Source: Magicicada septendecula (taxonomy: Eukaryota; Arthropoda; Insecta; Hemiptera; Cicadidae). From it: a stretch of 64,000 bases of DNA. Positions 1 to 11,699 of this stretch are shown here, piece after piece. The position numbers and the translations under genes are program-made. Every line of letters starts with the position of its first letter. Position 1 is the stretch's first letter. The notes beneath the pieces were generated by a model. The model saw only the letters and a program-made list of their open reading frames with translations, searched no databases and had not been told where the DNA came from. The stretch covers positions 145,101,574 through 145,165,573 of the forward strand of contig CM068369.1 in NCBI GenBank assembly GCA_034769895.1. The letters run 5' to 3'.

Positions 1-61
1 ATATTTGTTAATGTTCTATTTTCTAAAAGAAATATATTAGTTACTTTAAGTTTATTTGTGT

Positions 62-608
62 TAACAAATTTTGCAAACTTATCCCATTCCCATTAATAGG
101 AGGTTCTCCAAAAAGACCAATAACATCTTCAGTTGCTTGGTTACCAACTCTAGCATTAAGATCATATACTAAGCATTAAGATCATAGCATACTATAACTA
201 TATGATCCATGTTATTGTACATATCTAATTGCTTCTGCAACTCATTATAAAATAAATCTGACTCTTCTTCCTTACCATTATCTAGAGCATACATACCATG
301 GACACAAAGACTCCCCTATATATTTTGAATCTAACCACTATAATTCTATCATTAACAAGAGTATATAATTTATTGCAATTTCTCCATTTTTGGTCTACCA
401 ATGTACCTACTCTAGAACAAGCTGGAATTATTGTTCTGGGAAATTCCATACACATCAACATGTAATATTCTATATTCCTGTCCATTTGAGTCTTTTCTTG
501 GTTTCAGTTATAACTGCAATATTAATTTTATTCTTTTTAGACACTTACACAATTACATGGCTTTATAATCAAGACCCCTCGCATTCCACATTGCCAAAGT
601 TAATATGT
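62..608 (-). pseudogene. LINE endonuclease-domain remnant
   Basis: Read on the minus strand, this stretch resembles the N-terminal apurinic-type endonuclease of a non-LTR retrotransposon. From high to low coordinates the conserved pieces are TLATWNARGL (about 575-605), AVITETKK (about 500-525), VDQKWRNCNKLYT followed by RIIVVRFKI (about 320-400), DLFYNEL (about 250-275) and NARVGNQATEDVIG (about 95-160). In the intact family this domain nicks target DNA to prime reverse transcription. The copy is dead: there is an in-frame stop after TLATWNARGLDYKAM, another stop upstream of the VDQKW block, and a tandem duplication of a 15-base unit (152-166 and 172-186) in the NAR motif. The reverse-transcriptase part would lie to the left of the window. 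The clade (RTE, Jockey or CR1) cannot be decided from this fragment. Confidence 0.8.
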
Positions 609-1147
609 CCACAATACCAATTCTTTTACTTATAGTCATTCCCTCTCCATAACCATTATTTCCATCCGATTTGGTCCTTTGTGATTTTTGAGTAGCCAGC
701 ATCCTGTACAGTTAGACCAGTGGTAGGAGTGCTACTAAAAAGTTTTGAAAGAAGCTGAAATATCATCATTATAGATTGGTATAGGCTACAACTTTCTATA
801 ACGTCTTGGATACTTCAGACTCACATTTTCTCTTCATATTTTTTGTAGTTTCCATAGTTTCCGTAGTCTTCTAGCCTCTGGAAGAACATAGACTACAGAC
901 TGCTTAGTCTATAGTCTTCTTTGGATTGCTAATTCAACAAGTTTTTTCCAAAACCGCATTATAATTTCTATAGCTGTTAAATTTAACATTTGTAGTGGTT
1001 ACACATAATATAAGTATGTGTGCCTCACATGTATAACTGTATCAAACTGATCAAACCAGTATCAAAATCAGTAATCATAGCAAACTTTGATACACATATC
1101 AAATTGTGTAGCAGATATCCTAGCTTCAACAAATTTTATAAAACTAT
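609..1147. other. Unassigned flank between LINE remnant and Gy-0
   Basis: AT-rich sequence with no convincing coding region. The part next to 608 may be the 5' end of the LINE, because the minus strand around 780-860 reads as a short Lys/Glu-rich stretch, but this is not conserved enough to call. The ORF that starts at 1020 runs into the Gy-0 LTR and looks like chance. Confidence 0.4.
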
Positions 1148-1714
1148 TGCTACATTCGTTGATACGAAAGACAATTATGAAATGATCTTGAAAATTCAAG
1201 ACTATTGTTCTTGTTTTTCGAGTACAAGACTATTGTTTTTCGACTACCCCAGAGTGTGCAGCTGGCATCATTTGAGGGTTGTTCCAGGTGCAGGGTCTGC
1301 GTCATGGTTGTGCACTGACTTAGTCTTCAGACTGTTCAAGCACCTATAACTATACACATTATCTTGGCACACTGCCCATAGAACGGAAAATTATTGTGGG
1401 GTATGTATGCAGAGTATGGAACTTCTGCAAGGTATGTATAAGCATCAATGACTAGCTTAGAAGTTCATTACAGTTGGCAATTCATTCTGTGCAGATCAAG
1501 TGATTGTTGCAGATTAGTGGAAAGTGATCATTGCTTTAATTAGTGCAAAACTGTAATAAGGTGGCATTAAAAGTTTGACAAAATTAACATGAATTACTGT
1601 ATGAGAGTGCTTTGTTGATTGTGACTAATTAAAGTTGATAAGTAGTGACTTTATAAGTGTCAATTATTCTGTTTCCACTCAAACAACATGATGATCAGTG
1701 TGACTGTCATAACA
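1148..1714 (+). repeat. 5' LTR of Gy-0
   Basis: Aligns by eye with 13027-13595 along its whole length, with many substitutions. Shared landmarks are ATTCGTTGA near the start, TGCACTGACTTAGTCT / TGCACCGACTTAGTCT in the middle and GTTTCCACT near the end. The internal side begins GTGGGTCAGAAGTG at 1715, which resembles a degenerate tRNA-Leu-type primer-binding site of other arthropod Gypsy elements. That assignment is from memory of the family and is tentative. Confidence 0.75.
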
Positions 1715-2299
1715 GTGGGTCAGAAGTGCGACAGAACCTGTAGCAGCGGAAACAGAGGTCACTTTGTAAAAGAGTAGTGTATGTGGTAATTAATCTGTAA
1801 ACGTGGATAGCAGTCAGATGATGGAAGTTTCCAAGCTCTGCTGCTGCACACACAGGAATGACAAAACTAAGAACACTGATAGGAAAGAGAAGAGGCAGAA
1901 GAACTACAAGATAGGAAACATAAGAAGGAAGCAGATAAAACAGAAGCTCTTTTTGAAGCTATTTAGAAGCTGATACAAGAACATACCTCTGTAGAGCCAG
2001 GGCCCATTGTGAGGTGAGCTTAACAACAAAATTACTAGAATATCTGACATAGAAGAATCCATGTCAAATAAAATATCTGAAGTAGAGGAGTGTGATGCAA
2101 ATTGTCAAGATTCAGTCTCAACTATAAAAAGGACAACTGCAAATGTAAAAGAGCAAATTAAAAGGGAAGTTGAGCAGTTAATGAAATATAGCCATGTGTT
2201 TCTGAACAAATTGCTGAATAAACTGCACCAATAGTAAAGACAAAAAAAGACACAGAAAATAAGACAACAGTTAAAGTCATTTTTCTGCAGTTGGGGCAG
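1715..2299 (+). pseudogene. Gy-0 leader and Gag N-terminal coiled-coil relic
   Basis: Purine-rich sequence (around 1880-2170) whose forward frames give charged Lys/Glu/Arg-rich pieces interrupted by stops. This is what is left of a coiled-coil Gag N-terminus in comparable elements. No continuous frame survives, and the start codon cannot be placed. Confidence 0.45.
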
Positions 2300-2860
2300 T
2301 TCATGTCAAGGCCCAACATTTGATGGAAGCACTCACTGGATGTCGTATCTTCAGCAGTTTGAAGCCACTGCATGTGCAAATAATTGGATGGAAAAAGCCA
2401 AAGCAGTGGCACTCATTCTTGCTTTAAAAGGACCTGTGGCAGAGCTGCTACAGAAAGTACCACCTGATAGACAGAACACCTGTGTCAAATTGATAAAAGC
2501 TCTAGAATTACAGAATGGTGATAAACATTTCCAAGATGTGTACTATACTCAGTTGAGAACAAGGTGACAGCATTCCAGGAAGAGTTTTCAAGAGTTTGAA
2601 GTAACCATCAACAGACTAATTACACTGGTCAATACTGGAGCACCAGTGGATTTCTGAATGAGGTTTGTGGTGAGACATTTATTGATAGCTTCAGAGACTG
2701 TGAACTTCAGCAAGTGTTACAAATTGTGAGACACTAAAATACGAGTAGCTTGGATGCTCTTGTTCATGCCCTTGAGTTTGCAGCTGCCAAGTCAGTGACC
2801 TGCTGCATTAACGAGTTTATGTTATCATGCTGTACTCAGAAGATCCCAGCAGAGCATATT
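2300..2860 (+). pseudogene. Gy-0 Gag core remnant
   Basis: The frame through 2340-2567 encodes a segment typical of arthropod Ty3/Gypsy Gag: PTFDGSTHWMSYLQQFEA, then ALKGPVAELLQKVP, then ALELQNGDKH and a tract ending YYTQLRTR. It stops at 2565-2567. The match to the family resumes in shifted frames with QEFEVTINRL (about 2590-2625) and further broken pieces up to about 2800. In the intact family this forms the capsid. The copy is interrupted just downstream by the hAT-bearing insertion. Confidence 0.75.
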
Positions 2861-3031
2861 TTAACATGTTAACTGGGCGACATAAATGTCGCCCAGTGAT
2901 GGGCTGAGGCGCCGGGCGGGCGGGGCGCCGGCAGCGGCAGTAGCCTACTGCACCGAAAAAGGGTGCTCATCGTTGCAATTTACGGTTCTTGTTCAGGTTA
3001 TTTTACTCCAACCAGGGTTGGGTGAACAGGG

Positions 3032-3733
3032 TGCCACGGCTAGTAGTCTATGACTGTTAGCAGCTAGAGACACCTAGTAGTACGAAGTTACTGTCGTTGG
3101 TTGGATAAATTTAAGAACCCTCGCATAGTTGAATTTGCTATTAAAAGAAAACACTTATTGTGCAAAGTTCACCTTATGGCACTTATAGGATTAATAATTG
3201 TTCAGTTGCATCGATTTGGTAAAAAAGTAATATATTAATATTAATAATAGGAAATAATAATGTAATATTTTATTTAATAAAATTGAATAAAACCTTTTGT
3301 TGGGCTTCCGTTATATATATATTTTTTTATTATATACGTATATGTTAAAGAATAAGTGCAATAATATATACTAATAACTTTAAAATTAATAATTTTATTA
3401 GTATATATTATTGCACTCATTCTTTAAAATATACGTATGTAATAAAAAATATATATAATGGAAGCCCAACAAAAAGTTTGATTCAATTTTATTAAATAAA
3501 ATATTACATTATTATTTCCTATTATTAATATCAATATATTACTTTTTACCAAATCGATGCAACTGAACAATTATTAATCCTATATACGAGTCATAACTTT
3601 GCACAATAACAGTGTTTTCTTTTAAAAGCAAATTCAACAATGCACGCGTTCTTAAACGCATCCAACCAACGCAGTAACTTCGTACTACTAGGTGTCTCTA
3701 GCTGCTAACAGTCATAGACTACTAGCCGTGGCA
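3032..3733. repeat. Fold-back (palindromic) element, about 700 bp
   Basis: The sequence from 3032 to about 3379 is repeated as its reverse complement from about 3386 to 3733. The outermost bases are TGCCACGGCTAGTAG on the left and CTACTAGCCGTGGCA on the right. Arms of about 350 bp carry only scattered mismatches and meet at an AT-rich centre near 3382. There is no coding capacity. This is the form of a fold-back or long-TIR non-autonomous DNA transposon. A target duplication is not clear: the flanks read ACAGGG and GGAGTT. Confidence 0.8.
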
Positions 3734-4105
3734 GGAGTTCAATAGTGGGGGTGCCAAATTACGTCTAAAATACTTTGCTATGAGGTCTAAATATATAATT
3801 GGCATAACTTGACTTTGAAATTTGTAAAATAATATTTGAGGGATAATTTTGGTCAACATTTTTAATATAACATTAGTTTGGACATTTTCAAGTCCCCAAA
3901 CAATAGACTCGTCCGTATCTGTTCGTCCCCACCTCCCTACACCACCGCCATCCACCAGGCATCAGTCACCGCGGACTGCGCTGTCAAGTGTCACGTATAA
4001 TTTATGCAAATTAAATTGTTAGTGCGTTTTGGTGCTTAAGCCTTTCGTCCGGTTGTACGAGTGTAATGTGTTTTGTGTATAGTGCATAAACTTTACTAAT
4101 ACGAT
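3734..4105 (+). promoter_or_regulatory. Putative 5' region of the hAT transposase gene
   Basis: No coding region is seen. The sequence lies between the fold-back element and the first exon of the transposase, so it would hold promoter and 5' UTR. No clear TATA box can be assigned. Confidence 0.35.
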
Positions 4106-4315
4106 ATGTCCGATAAAAAGGAACCTTCGGGGTCGTTTTTTAGAAAAAGAAGAGCCGAGGCTCTTAAGGAGAAAGAAAAACAAGCTAAATTAATGAAAAG
4201 GTTTGTTACACTACCATCTATTTCTCCCTCATCATCACAACCTCAGGTAAACTGCAGTGATCAGCCAACAGAAACAGAACAAGAGGATGAAGCTGCCAAA
4301 TTTGATACTTGTGTG
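4106..4315 (+). CDS. hAT-family transposase, exon 1
   Basis: ATG at 4106 opens a 70-codon exon, basic at the start (FFRKRRAEALKEKEKQAKLM) and acidic later. It ends exactly at a codon boundary in front of a consensus splice donor, GTAAGT at 4316-4321. Read through, the frame stops after nine more codons, which supports splicing. The acceptor TGCAG at 5361-5365 keeps the frame and joins it to the transposase body. The basic, Lys-rich start could serve as a nuclear localisation signal (inference). Confidence 0.65.
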
Positions 4316-5365
4316 GTAAGTTGTTTTATTTTTCAATTAGATTAAATATTAACTCTTTTGGGTCATTATAATTACTATTCCAATTCTCCTGTTGATGTTT
4401 TTCTAGCTTCATCAAGTCCTTAAATAGAAATCAGTTCTTTTTAGTAGACGTAATAATTTGGTGAAAAAAATCACCGCAGCTAACACGGAGAAAAATAATC
4501 CTGTGCCCTCTACTAAACTGAGTCGAGTCGAGTGATATCGTTGAGTCCCCTGCACTCGAGAGTTGAGTTCTCACAACTCGGTTTCTTTCCAGTTACGTCA
4601 CGTTGTGTAAACTCGGAAAGTCTACACTCAGAGAAATTTTGAAATGCATTACCTCGATGTTTCAGATAAAATTTACCTCTACGATTCCACAGAGTTAAAG
4701 ATTTACTAATTTGGAATAACAATAAGCCTAAATTAGAGTTGCGGCAGTTCGCTTTGTTATGGAGTTGCATTGACTCGAGTTTAGGAGTGTAGCACCTCTA
4801 AAACTCGAGTCCCCCGACCTCGATTGTTTTGAAAGCGGGCATCTCTAAATTCGAGGAACGGATATTCGAAAAATAGAGGACGACAAAAACACACGATTTC
4901 AATATTAATAATTATTATAAAAAATACAAGCTACTCGAAAATATGTCTTATTACATTATGTAATGTAATTAATTAACTAAACAAACTATTTAATTTTTAT
5001 AATACTGAAACATAAAAAAAAAATTCATTTGTAACTTATTGTTTAACATAAATATATTATTTTTATTTGTCCAAATGTCGAGCTTAAAACTGCTTAAAAA
5101 ATATAGTTTTTTAATTATTTATTGTTGCAAATAATTGTTTTTTAATGTAAATAATTAAAACATATACAAAATTTCACCCAAATCTAATGAAATTTACTCA
5201 AGTTATTGTGTCCCATAGAAATAAATTTTTTTTTAAATTTTGGTTTTAATTATTAAAAAATTATAAAATTTTTAAATTATTTACACGTTTACAATTATAC
5301 ACAAATTTTTTTTTACAGGAAATGATTTTTTTTTCGTTTTACTAATTGTATTTTGGGCTTTGCAG
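4316..5365 (+). other. Predicted intron of the transposase gene
   Basis: Begins GTAAGT and ends TTTGCAG. It is AT-rich with a run of T-rich sequence before the acceptor. Both flanking exons are in phase 0. The ORF visible on the minus strand at 4513-4770 has no recognisable features. Confidence 0.6.
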
Positions 5366-7741
5366 GCTAAAACTTCTGGCGTGAAAGTATCAAAAACAAT
5401 CGTAGATTTCTTCAATTTTGGGTCCAACAAATGCCAGCATGAAGTCCAGGATCTAGCTCAAAGTGAAACACATCAAACTGAAAATACACAGGAAAATGTA
5501 ACAGCTACCAGACCAACATTATCCTCTCATTCCTCTAGAGAATGTAATAATACATCCAAAACTTTTCCCGCTCACGATTCTGCCTCAGAGCCTAAAGACG
5601 CTACTGGTGAATGGTATAAGGGGACAAAATTACAGTCATCCTGGATACTTAATACTTACCCATGCCTTGAAAAAGTAAAACTGGGAAAACCGAGTGGGAT
5701 GAAATGTACAACCTGCTTTAAGCAAATACAAGAAGCAAAAAAATTTTCAAAGAATGGTAGTGTTCCAATAGCTGAGGGAGTTCGAATGGACAGACACAGG
5801 GAACTTGAAAGGACAGTCGATCATTTACATTCAGAATCTCATACTGCGGCAGAACAATTGGAACAAATGCAGCAGAGATGGATGTTACAGTCTGAAAAGC
5901 ACCCGTGGGTAAAAAGTTTAAAATCTCAAAATGCAGAAAAAATTAAAATATTGATTGAGGTGGCTGTCGATGTGTATAATGATAGTCGTCAGCTAACCCT
6001 TAGTGCCAATTCTTGGCCGTCAAGATCTCTAGCAAAAATGCACACTGACATTCAGATAGCGTCTTATGAAGACAATGGACTGGATGCACAGTTTGTTAAA
6101 CTGAATCCTTCCCCTGAACTTCTGCAGTATAGAAATCCTGTAATCTACAGGGAAATGCTAGACATCAGTAGTTTGACGATGGAAAAAGTTATAAAAGAGC
6201 TAGAAAAAGCTGACTGTTTCGCAATTCAGATAGATGGATCATGTGACAAATATGGTGTTGATAATAAATTTGTAACCGCCCGATTTATTTCTGAAGACAA
6301 AGAGATGAGGTCGATATTTCTAGGTGAGAATAAATCCGTCAAACAAGGAGCAGAAGGCCTTCTTGATGCTGTTAAAATTTTGTTTGAAGATCTGGAAATT
6401 GAGAGTTTGGCAAAAGAAAAACTAACGAGCTTGACAACGGATGGCGAAAATGCTAACACAGGTAAGAACAGTGGTCTGTGGATCAGAATGAAGAACTATC
6501 TGGAAAGAAATATTTTATGCATCTGGTGCATTGCCCACAGATCTGACCTCGTAGTTTCCGATCTTGAGTTAAGTATAATGGAAGTTAAACACAGTTAAAC
6601 ACTGGAAAGCGAACTTGAAGGCCGTGGCTACGTTTTACAGAGGGTCATCTGTAAGATTCAATGAACTTGAACAAATAGCCAAAATTGAGAATCTTAAGGT
6701 TTACAAATTCCCAGCTTACTTCGAAGTTAGATTCGTAGAACATCTAATTAATTTAACAAAAGCAGTGTGGAATAATCTTCTGTGTATAGAAAAGCACTGG
6801 AAGTCAATAGTTGATAACCCTGATTCATCAAAAGTCGAAAAAGCCACTGCAAGAGGATTTATGCGACTGTGGCAAAAAGAGGGTGACCAGCAACTCTTAA
6901 CAAGCCTCTGCTCGATATCTTGAGGCAAATTGAAAGGCTACAGAAAGAGAGTCAACGATCAATGGTAACTCTGCCTGATATTGAAACCACAAAAGAAATT
7001 ATTGTCACTTCACTCTCGCTGATGGAAAGTCAACCTTATCCGGGAGGATATGAAGAACAACTGTTGGAAAAAAATGCAGTCAAAAATGGAAATGATGATA
7101 AACCTGATATAAGGTTTTGCAAGAGAAGAGCAGTTAACTCCTTAGTATCCACATCCACGAGAAGATGTTGGTCTGCAGTGAGGAAGGAAATAGTTCTCAG
7201 CTGTAAGGAGTTCCTCACTGTCAGACTTGCTGACGACCAGCATAACATCCTGAACACAATGAACAAGTTTCTCAGTGCAAGAACTGCACCAGATATGATC
7301 AATGCAGTACGAAGTGAAGTCAAAGACATGTTTGGTGATGGCGCCGTTTCGCCGTTTACTGACGATGTAATCTGCTTATTCTGTAGTGAAAAATTACCTG
7401 CACCCCTGGAAATGGATGATCCGTCAGCCAAATTGTACCATTACTTCAAAGTGTCTAAGACCCACTCAGTGTTTTCCAAGCTGGTCCAGACATATATTTG
7501 TGTGACGCCTCACAGTGCAGGACCAGAACGGGCAGTGTCTGTACACACAACACTCAAGACTAACAAACAGTCCTCATATTCCAGAAAAGCTCTCAACTCT
7601 AGAATGTATATTGTAACATTACATTTGAAACCACTTAATATCGTACCCGATTTATTAAAGACAATGGATAAGAAGCTAAACAAGAAGAAGTATATCTTTC
7701 AAGATGATAGTGAAGAGGAACGAATAAATATTTCAGACTGA
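5366..7741 (+). pseudogene. hAT-family transposase body (KIAA1586/C17orf113-like), frameshifted
   Basis: Main exon of a hAT transposase, the enzyme that cuts and pastes the element. Visible features in order: a CTTC-type zinc-finger-like cysteine pair with later His residues (about 5700-5830); a long central region; an RNase H-fold segment with FAIQIDGSCDKYG (about 6220-6260) and LTTDGENANTG (about 6430-6465); CIWCIAHRSDL (about 6518-6550), the CxxH-type hAT signature; and a C-terminal dimerisation block with PHSAGPERAVS and SRKALNSRMYIVTL (about 7510-7625). Two lesions break it. A 10-bp tandem duplication (about 6586-6605) shifts the frame just after a stop-free 412-codon stretch. A second shift lies near 6895-6915. 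The rest is open to the stop at 7739-7741, so inactivation is recent relative to Gy-0. The resemblance to the KIAA1586-like group of hAT-derived proteins is from recall of the family. Confidence 0.75.
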
Positions 7742-10700
7742 CTAGTAATACAACTGACCGTACCCAAATTAATAATTCAGGCAAAATGATGCAAAATACA
7801 TCCAACCCCGATTAAGACATGAACTTTAAATAAGGACCAAATAAGTATTATAAAGACTGACGGATTATGTATCAATGCTATAAGGAAACAAATGGTTCCA
7901 TTCAATGTGTCATAATATCAAGGTAATCAAAATACAAATTGAGGGATAATAGGCCCAAACATACAATACTATGTAAAGAGAAATAGTAGTAAGTGATTGA
8001 TTTGAATGATGTAATGAAAATATAACAAACCTTATTATAGATACAATGAACCATACCACTAATTGTAATAAATGGTGGTCATAAGTTTGTCTAGAAAACA
8101 ACACATAATAATTTATTCACAGTAACATTTTATAACAAGAGTGCATAATAGTAGTTAGTAAGTGATTTACCAAGTGACAATTTGGTGGGTACACCAAAGT
8201 GAAATGAGTAAAAGAAATAAATGTTATGAAATAACCACTATTGACACTAAAGTACAGTGAAAAGGTACAAAGTGCAAGTTTAACCCAAAATAGAGATAAA
8301 CCACAAGAATTATAAATCAGAACTCATAGGCCTATAAAGGTGAGAGTGGACAATAAAATGTAAAAACCCATAAAACCAATAAGAATAAATATAAAAACAA
8401 AACCATTGTAAAATGATACTGAAGTACAATACAGTTAATAAATAAACTAATGTACATTAATTTTAAGAAAATACTATATGTAAGATCACATGACAAAAGT
8501 GGAAATAATATTTACATGAGAAGATAACAAATAATTAATCAAACAGTCAAAACTAGATGGATTAATTATTTATAAGTGTGACAAATAGAATCCAAACAGT
8601 GCAATACTAACCAGTGATAAAATAATAAACCAAGTGTTTTTTTGAACAAGTATCACCAGTCAAGTGCTAATATTAAGGATATACCTAGATGACAATTGAG
8701 AGACTATTTGTTTATATTCCCAATTCCTTAAACCTATAGGAATATGACTATGTTTAAGGGTGAAAAGTACCAAAAAATGGAATAAACAAATGAAGTAGTA
8801 GTAAAAAATAGTAGTAAAAAATGAAGAGTAACCAAAATATTGTTATTATAGTAAGAATTGATAGTAGCTTAATAGTATAGTTGTATTCAGGATAAAAATC
8901 CTCTAATGTTATTAAGGATGTTATTGTTATGAATGTTTAAATAGTAAGTTTATATAGTAAATGTTTATAAGCAGTGTTATAATAGCATAAAGAAAGCAGA
9001 GGAGATGGTAATATTAATGTTATAGAACGGTGCAAAAGTTATAATTGTTAAAATAAGCACTAAGAGTAAGTTATATTCTGTTGAGTGGTGATGAAGCCTA
9101 TATTAAAGTTATATTAAAGCTATGTTAAAGTTATGTTAAGGTTATAAATTTAAGAGTTAAACAATTGTATGGATTAAGTAAAAAGCAGTTTATTTATTCA
9201 AATGTTCAGTAGAATCATAGCCATGTGGGCATGAGATTAAACTAATAGGATAGTATATCCTTTTTGTTTTGTTAAGATAGTGTTATATGTGAAACAGTTT
9301 TTATGGTTGTTAAAAGTTAATTTAACTGTTAAAGGTTTACTAAGCTATCAGTCATGGAAAATGACATTAAGGTAAAATGTTTATAAACATGGTGATGAAG
9401 ATAACACCAGTACATAGGCCAGGTAAAAACCAACTTTTGTAAATTTTAAATAATACTGTTAGGAATTTTATGAAACAAATATTGAAGGATGAACAGATTG
9501 ATAGTTAATAGTATACACTACAAATCTAGAAACAAAATAATTCGTTTTAAGCCATCTATGAAAAATTCAAATAACAAAATTGTAACAGCTGTATTTCTTA
9601 AGTAAAGGTAGGCATGTTTAGTGTCTATGTGTGTCAAATGTAAAGACCAAAATAAGGTTGATAATAGTTTTAAATTCCCAATCAGTACAGAAAAGTTATA
9701 ATAATTTAAAGGTTTTGAACAAATTTTGACATTGAAATAATGAAATTACATGACAATGTATATCCGAATCAACCAACCAGATTCCAAGTTTACCCATAGC
9801 AACCAGAAATTTCGGATAAATAAAAGAGACTTCTTTAACAACGGTCATAGTGTACAGACGCGTTTGCAAAACGTCTTACATAATTAACTATAAATTGTGA
9901 AAACACGTTCCAGACAAGTTAACACCGATAGATACACATAATACGAGTTATTACAACCAAGTGAGGAACACCTAGCATTGGAAATAGAAGAATCAAGAAC
10001 CAGGGAGGAGGACAGAAGCAGACGTGGGCCCTATCTTCGACCAAGAACCATATAAAGAAGAGGATTTTGTGACTTTGACATTTTATTATATTATGCATCA
10101 ACACCAACTTTTGCATACACGACTTTTAAAAAATTAAGCAACTAAACTACAGACACCATATCACACCAACACTAAGAACACTCACTAATAACACGAATTG
10201 AGATTTGACACCTTTTTTAAACACCACAAGAACCTTTGATTTCAATAATAATTAATAAACACATGAACTGGACATAACCTATAATAACTAGCAGCCACGA
10301 TTCAACTGCAGGCGTGCACATTACACTCTAAACTTTGTAATATCCTTGAACTGTAAAATTTGTACTTTGATTTATAGAATAACGTTTTGTTTAATTGTAA
10401 TCCCCGAACCATATACGCCCTGAGATGATCTATCTTTAATAAGAAATAATAACCAACGCTTTATTTTGGTCTGAGTGCAATAAGAATTACAACTACAGTA
10501 CCAACTGGTAAAGGAGACACATAATTTTTGCCACGATTGTGATTATTATAAAAGAAACGAGAAACAGTTAATCCATGCTTTATTGAATAAATGATTCCTA
10601 CAAAGATATATGTTTGTTGTTATATTTGCGTCGTTATTATTGCTGTTCCATTTAAAAAATAAGTTCACAGAGCACAGCGGACACCACAACGGTTGGCAAC

Positions 10701-10912
10701 GGTGGGTGATGTCATCGAAACGGTACGTATAGTGGGAGCGAGCGGCAGATTACAAAATCATTCGCCGTTCAACATATATTATTAACAGTAACATTATTAC
10801 AACAACAACAGTGTGGTTGAAGGTAATTAATAGATATACATGTGTTACTAATTGACGTTTCCAACGGGCGGCGTATATAATTTAAGTGCCCGCAACATTT
10901 ATAAAATTTGTT
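7742..10912 (+). repeat. Probable LTR relic related to Gy-B (left edge uncertain)
   Basis: Non-coding AT-rich sequence. The right edge is informative: 10907-10945 (GTTATAAATTGACGA... to TTAAAGAAG) matches the LTR/leader junction of Gy-B at 25729-25768 in about 36 of 39 bases. That implies an LTR ending near 10912 followed by a few leader bases. The left end could be near 7908 (a TGTCAT start), but no partner LTR exists in the window to confirm it. A TATA-like GATAAATAAAAG lies at about 9816 and AATAAA polyadenylation-type signals occur near 10585. I see no gene here. Confidence 0.45.
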
Positions 10913-11677
10913 ATAAATTGACGAATCCAAAGTGAGGCTTTAAAGAAGTAACGAACAGAACATTTATAAACTTATCGTTTCAATATAGCTCTCAATGGCG
11001 TAGGGACTGCGCTGCTCGACCCAAGACCAGCAGTAGCAAAATTTTTAGAGGTCAAAGAAAGAAGAAGGAAACTTCCAGATGAAGAAATTTATCAAAACCA
11101 GAAATTTACAAAAACGTTTTTTTTCAAAAGACTCTAACGTTTAAGGGTATAGTCTAACAATATTGTTCTGACCTCAGATTTTTTTTTAATAGCCTTTAGC
11201 CTGTTTGATGTAGTTACAGCAACATTAACCGTTTACGATTAAATTACTAATTTAATTTTACAAATAAACACTTAATTAACATTATTTGGTGAAATATTGG
11301 TATACCTTTAATAAAGGATGTCATATTTTTAGGCTTACTTGAACATTACTTAATTTGTTTAATCTGTCAATTAGTACTGTTATATTGTATATTACAAGAA
11401 ATTATTTTGCATTGCATTTATTCAATGAAATATTATTTAAGAGATAATTTACCTCTGACACTAATTAATAAAGCAGCCATACTTACTTTCAAATTTAGTT
11501 TTATTTCTTACCTATAAATTACTACTTTTAGTATTGTTTATTTTTCTTGTTATGTCGTAGTACAATACTACAACTGTACAAATGTATTGATGACTGGTGA
11601 GGCATTTACCCTAAAGCGAAGAACACTTTGGGAGAGGGGGCGCTCAGCGGGCGTAGAAGGGGCGCCAGAATATAGTG
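10913..11677. other. Leader fragment and AT-rich filler
   Basis: The first ~40 bases are the primer-binding-site region of the LTR relic to the left. After that no Gag homology can be seen, so the element is truncated. From about 11110 to 11677 I see only AT-rich sequence leading into the right terminal inverted repeat of the hAT-bearing insertion. Confidence 0.4.
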
Positions 11678-11699
11678 TCGCCCAGTGAAAATTCCTTAA

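Larger units (their letters stand above)
2870..11688 (+). mobile_element. hAT-bearing insertion inside Gy-0
   Basis: The two ends are short inverted repeats. ACTGGGCGAC occurs at 2872-2881, and its reverse complement GTCGCCCAGT occurs at 11678-11687. GC-rich GGCGCC-type sequence follows just inside both ends. A hAT-family transposase gene lies within. I could not find the 8-bp target duplication expected for hAT. Instead a 14-base inverted match lies just outside both ends (2851-2864 and 11696-11709), so the true termini may be further out or the flanks rearranged. The insertion also contains a fold-back palindrome and an LTR-like relic, so it is composite. Confidence 0.5.
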
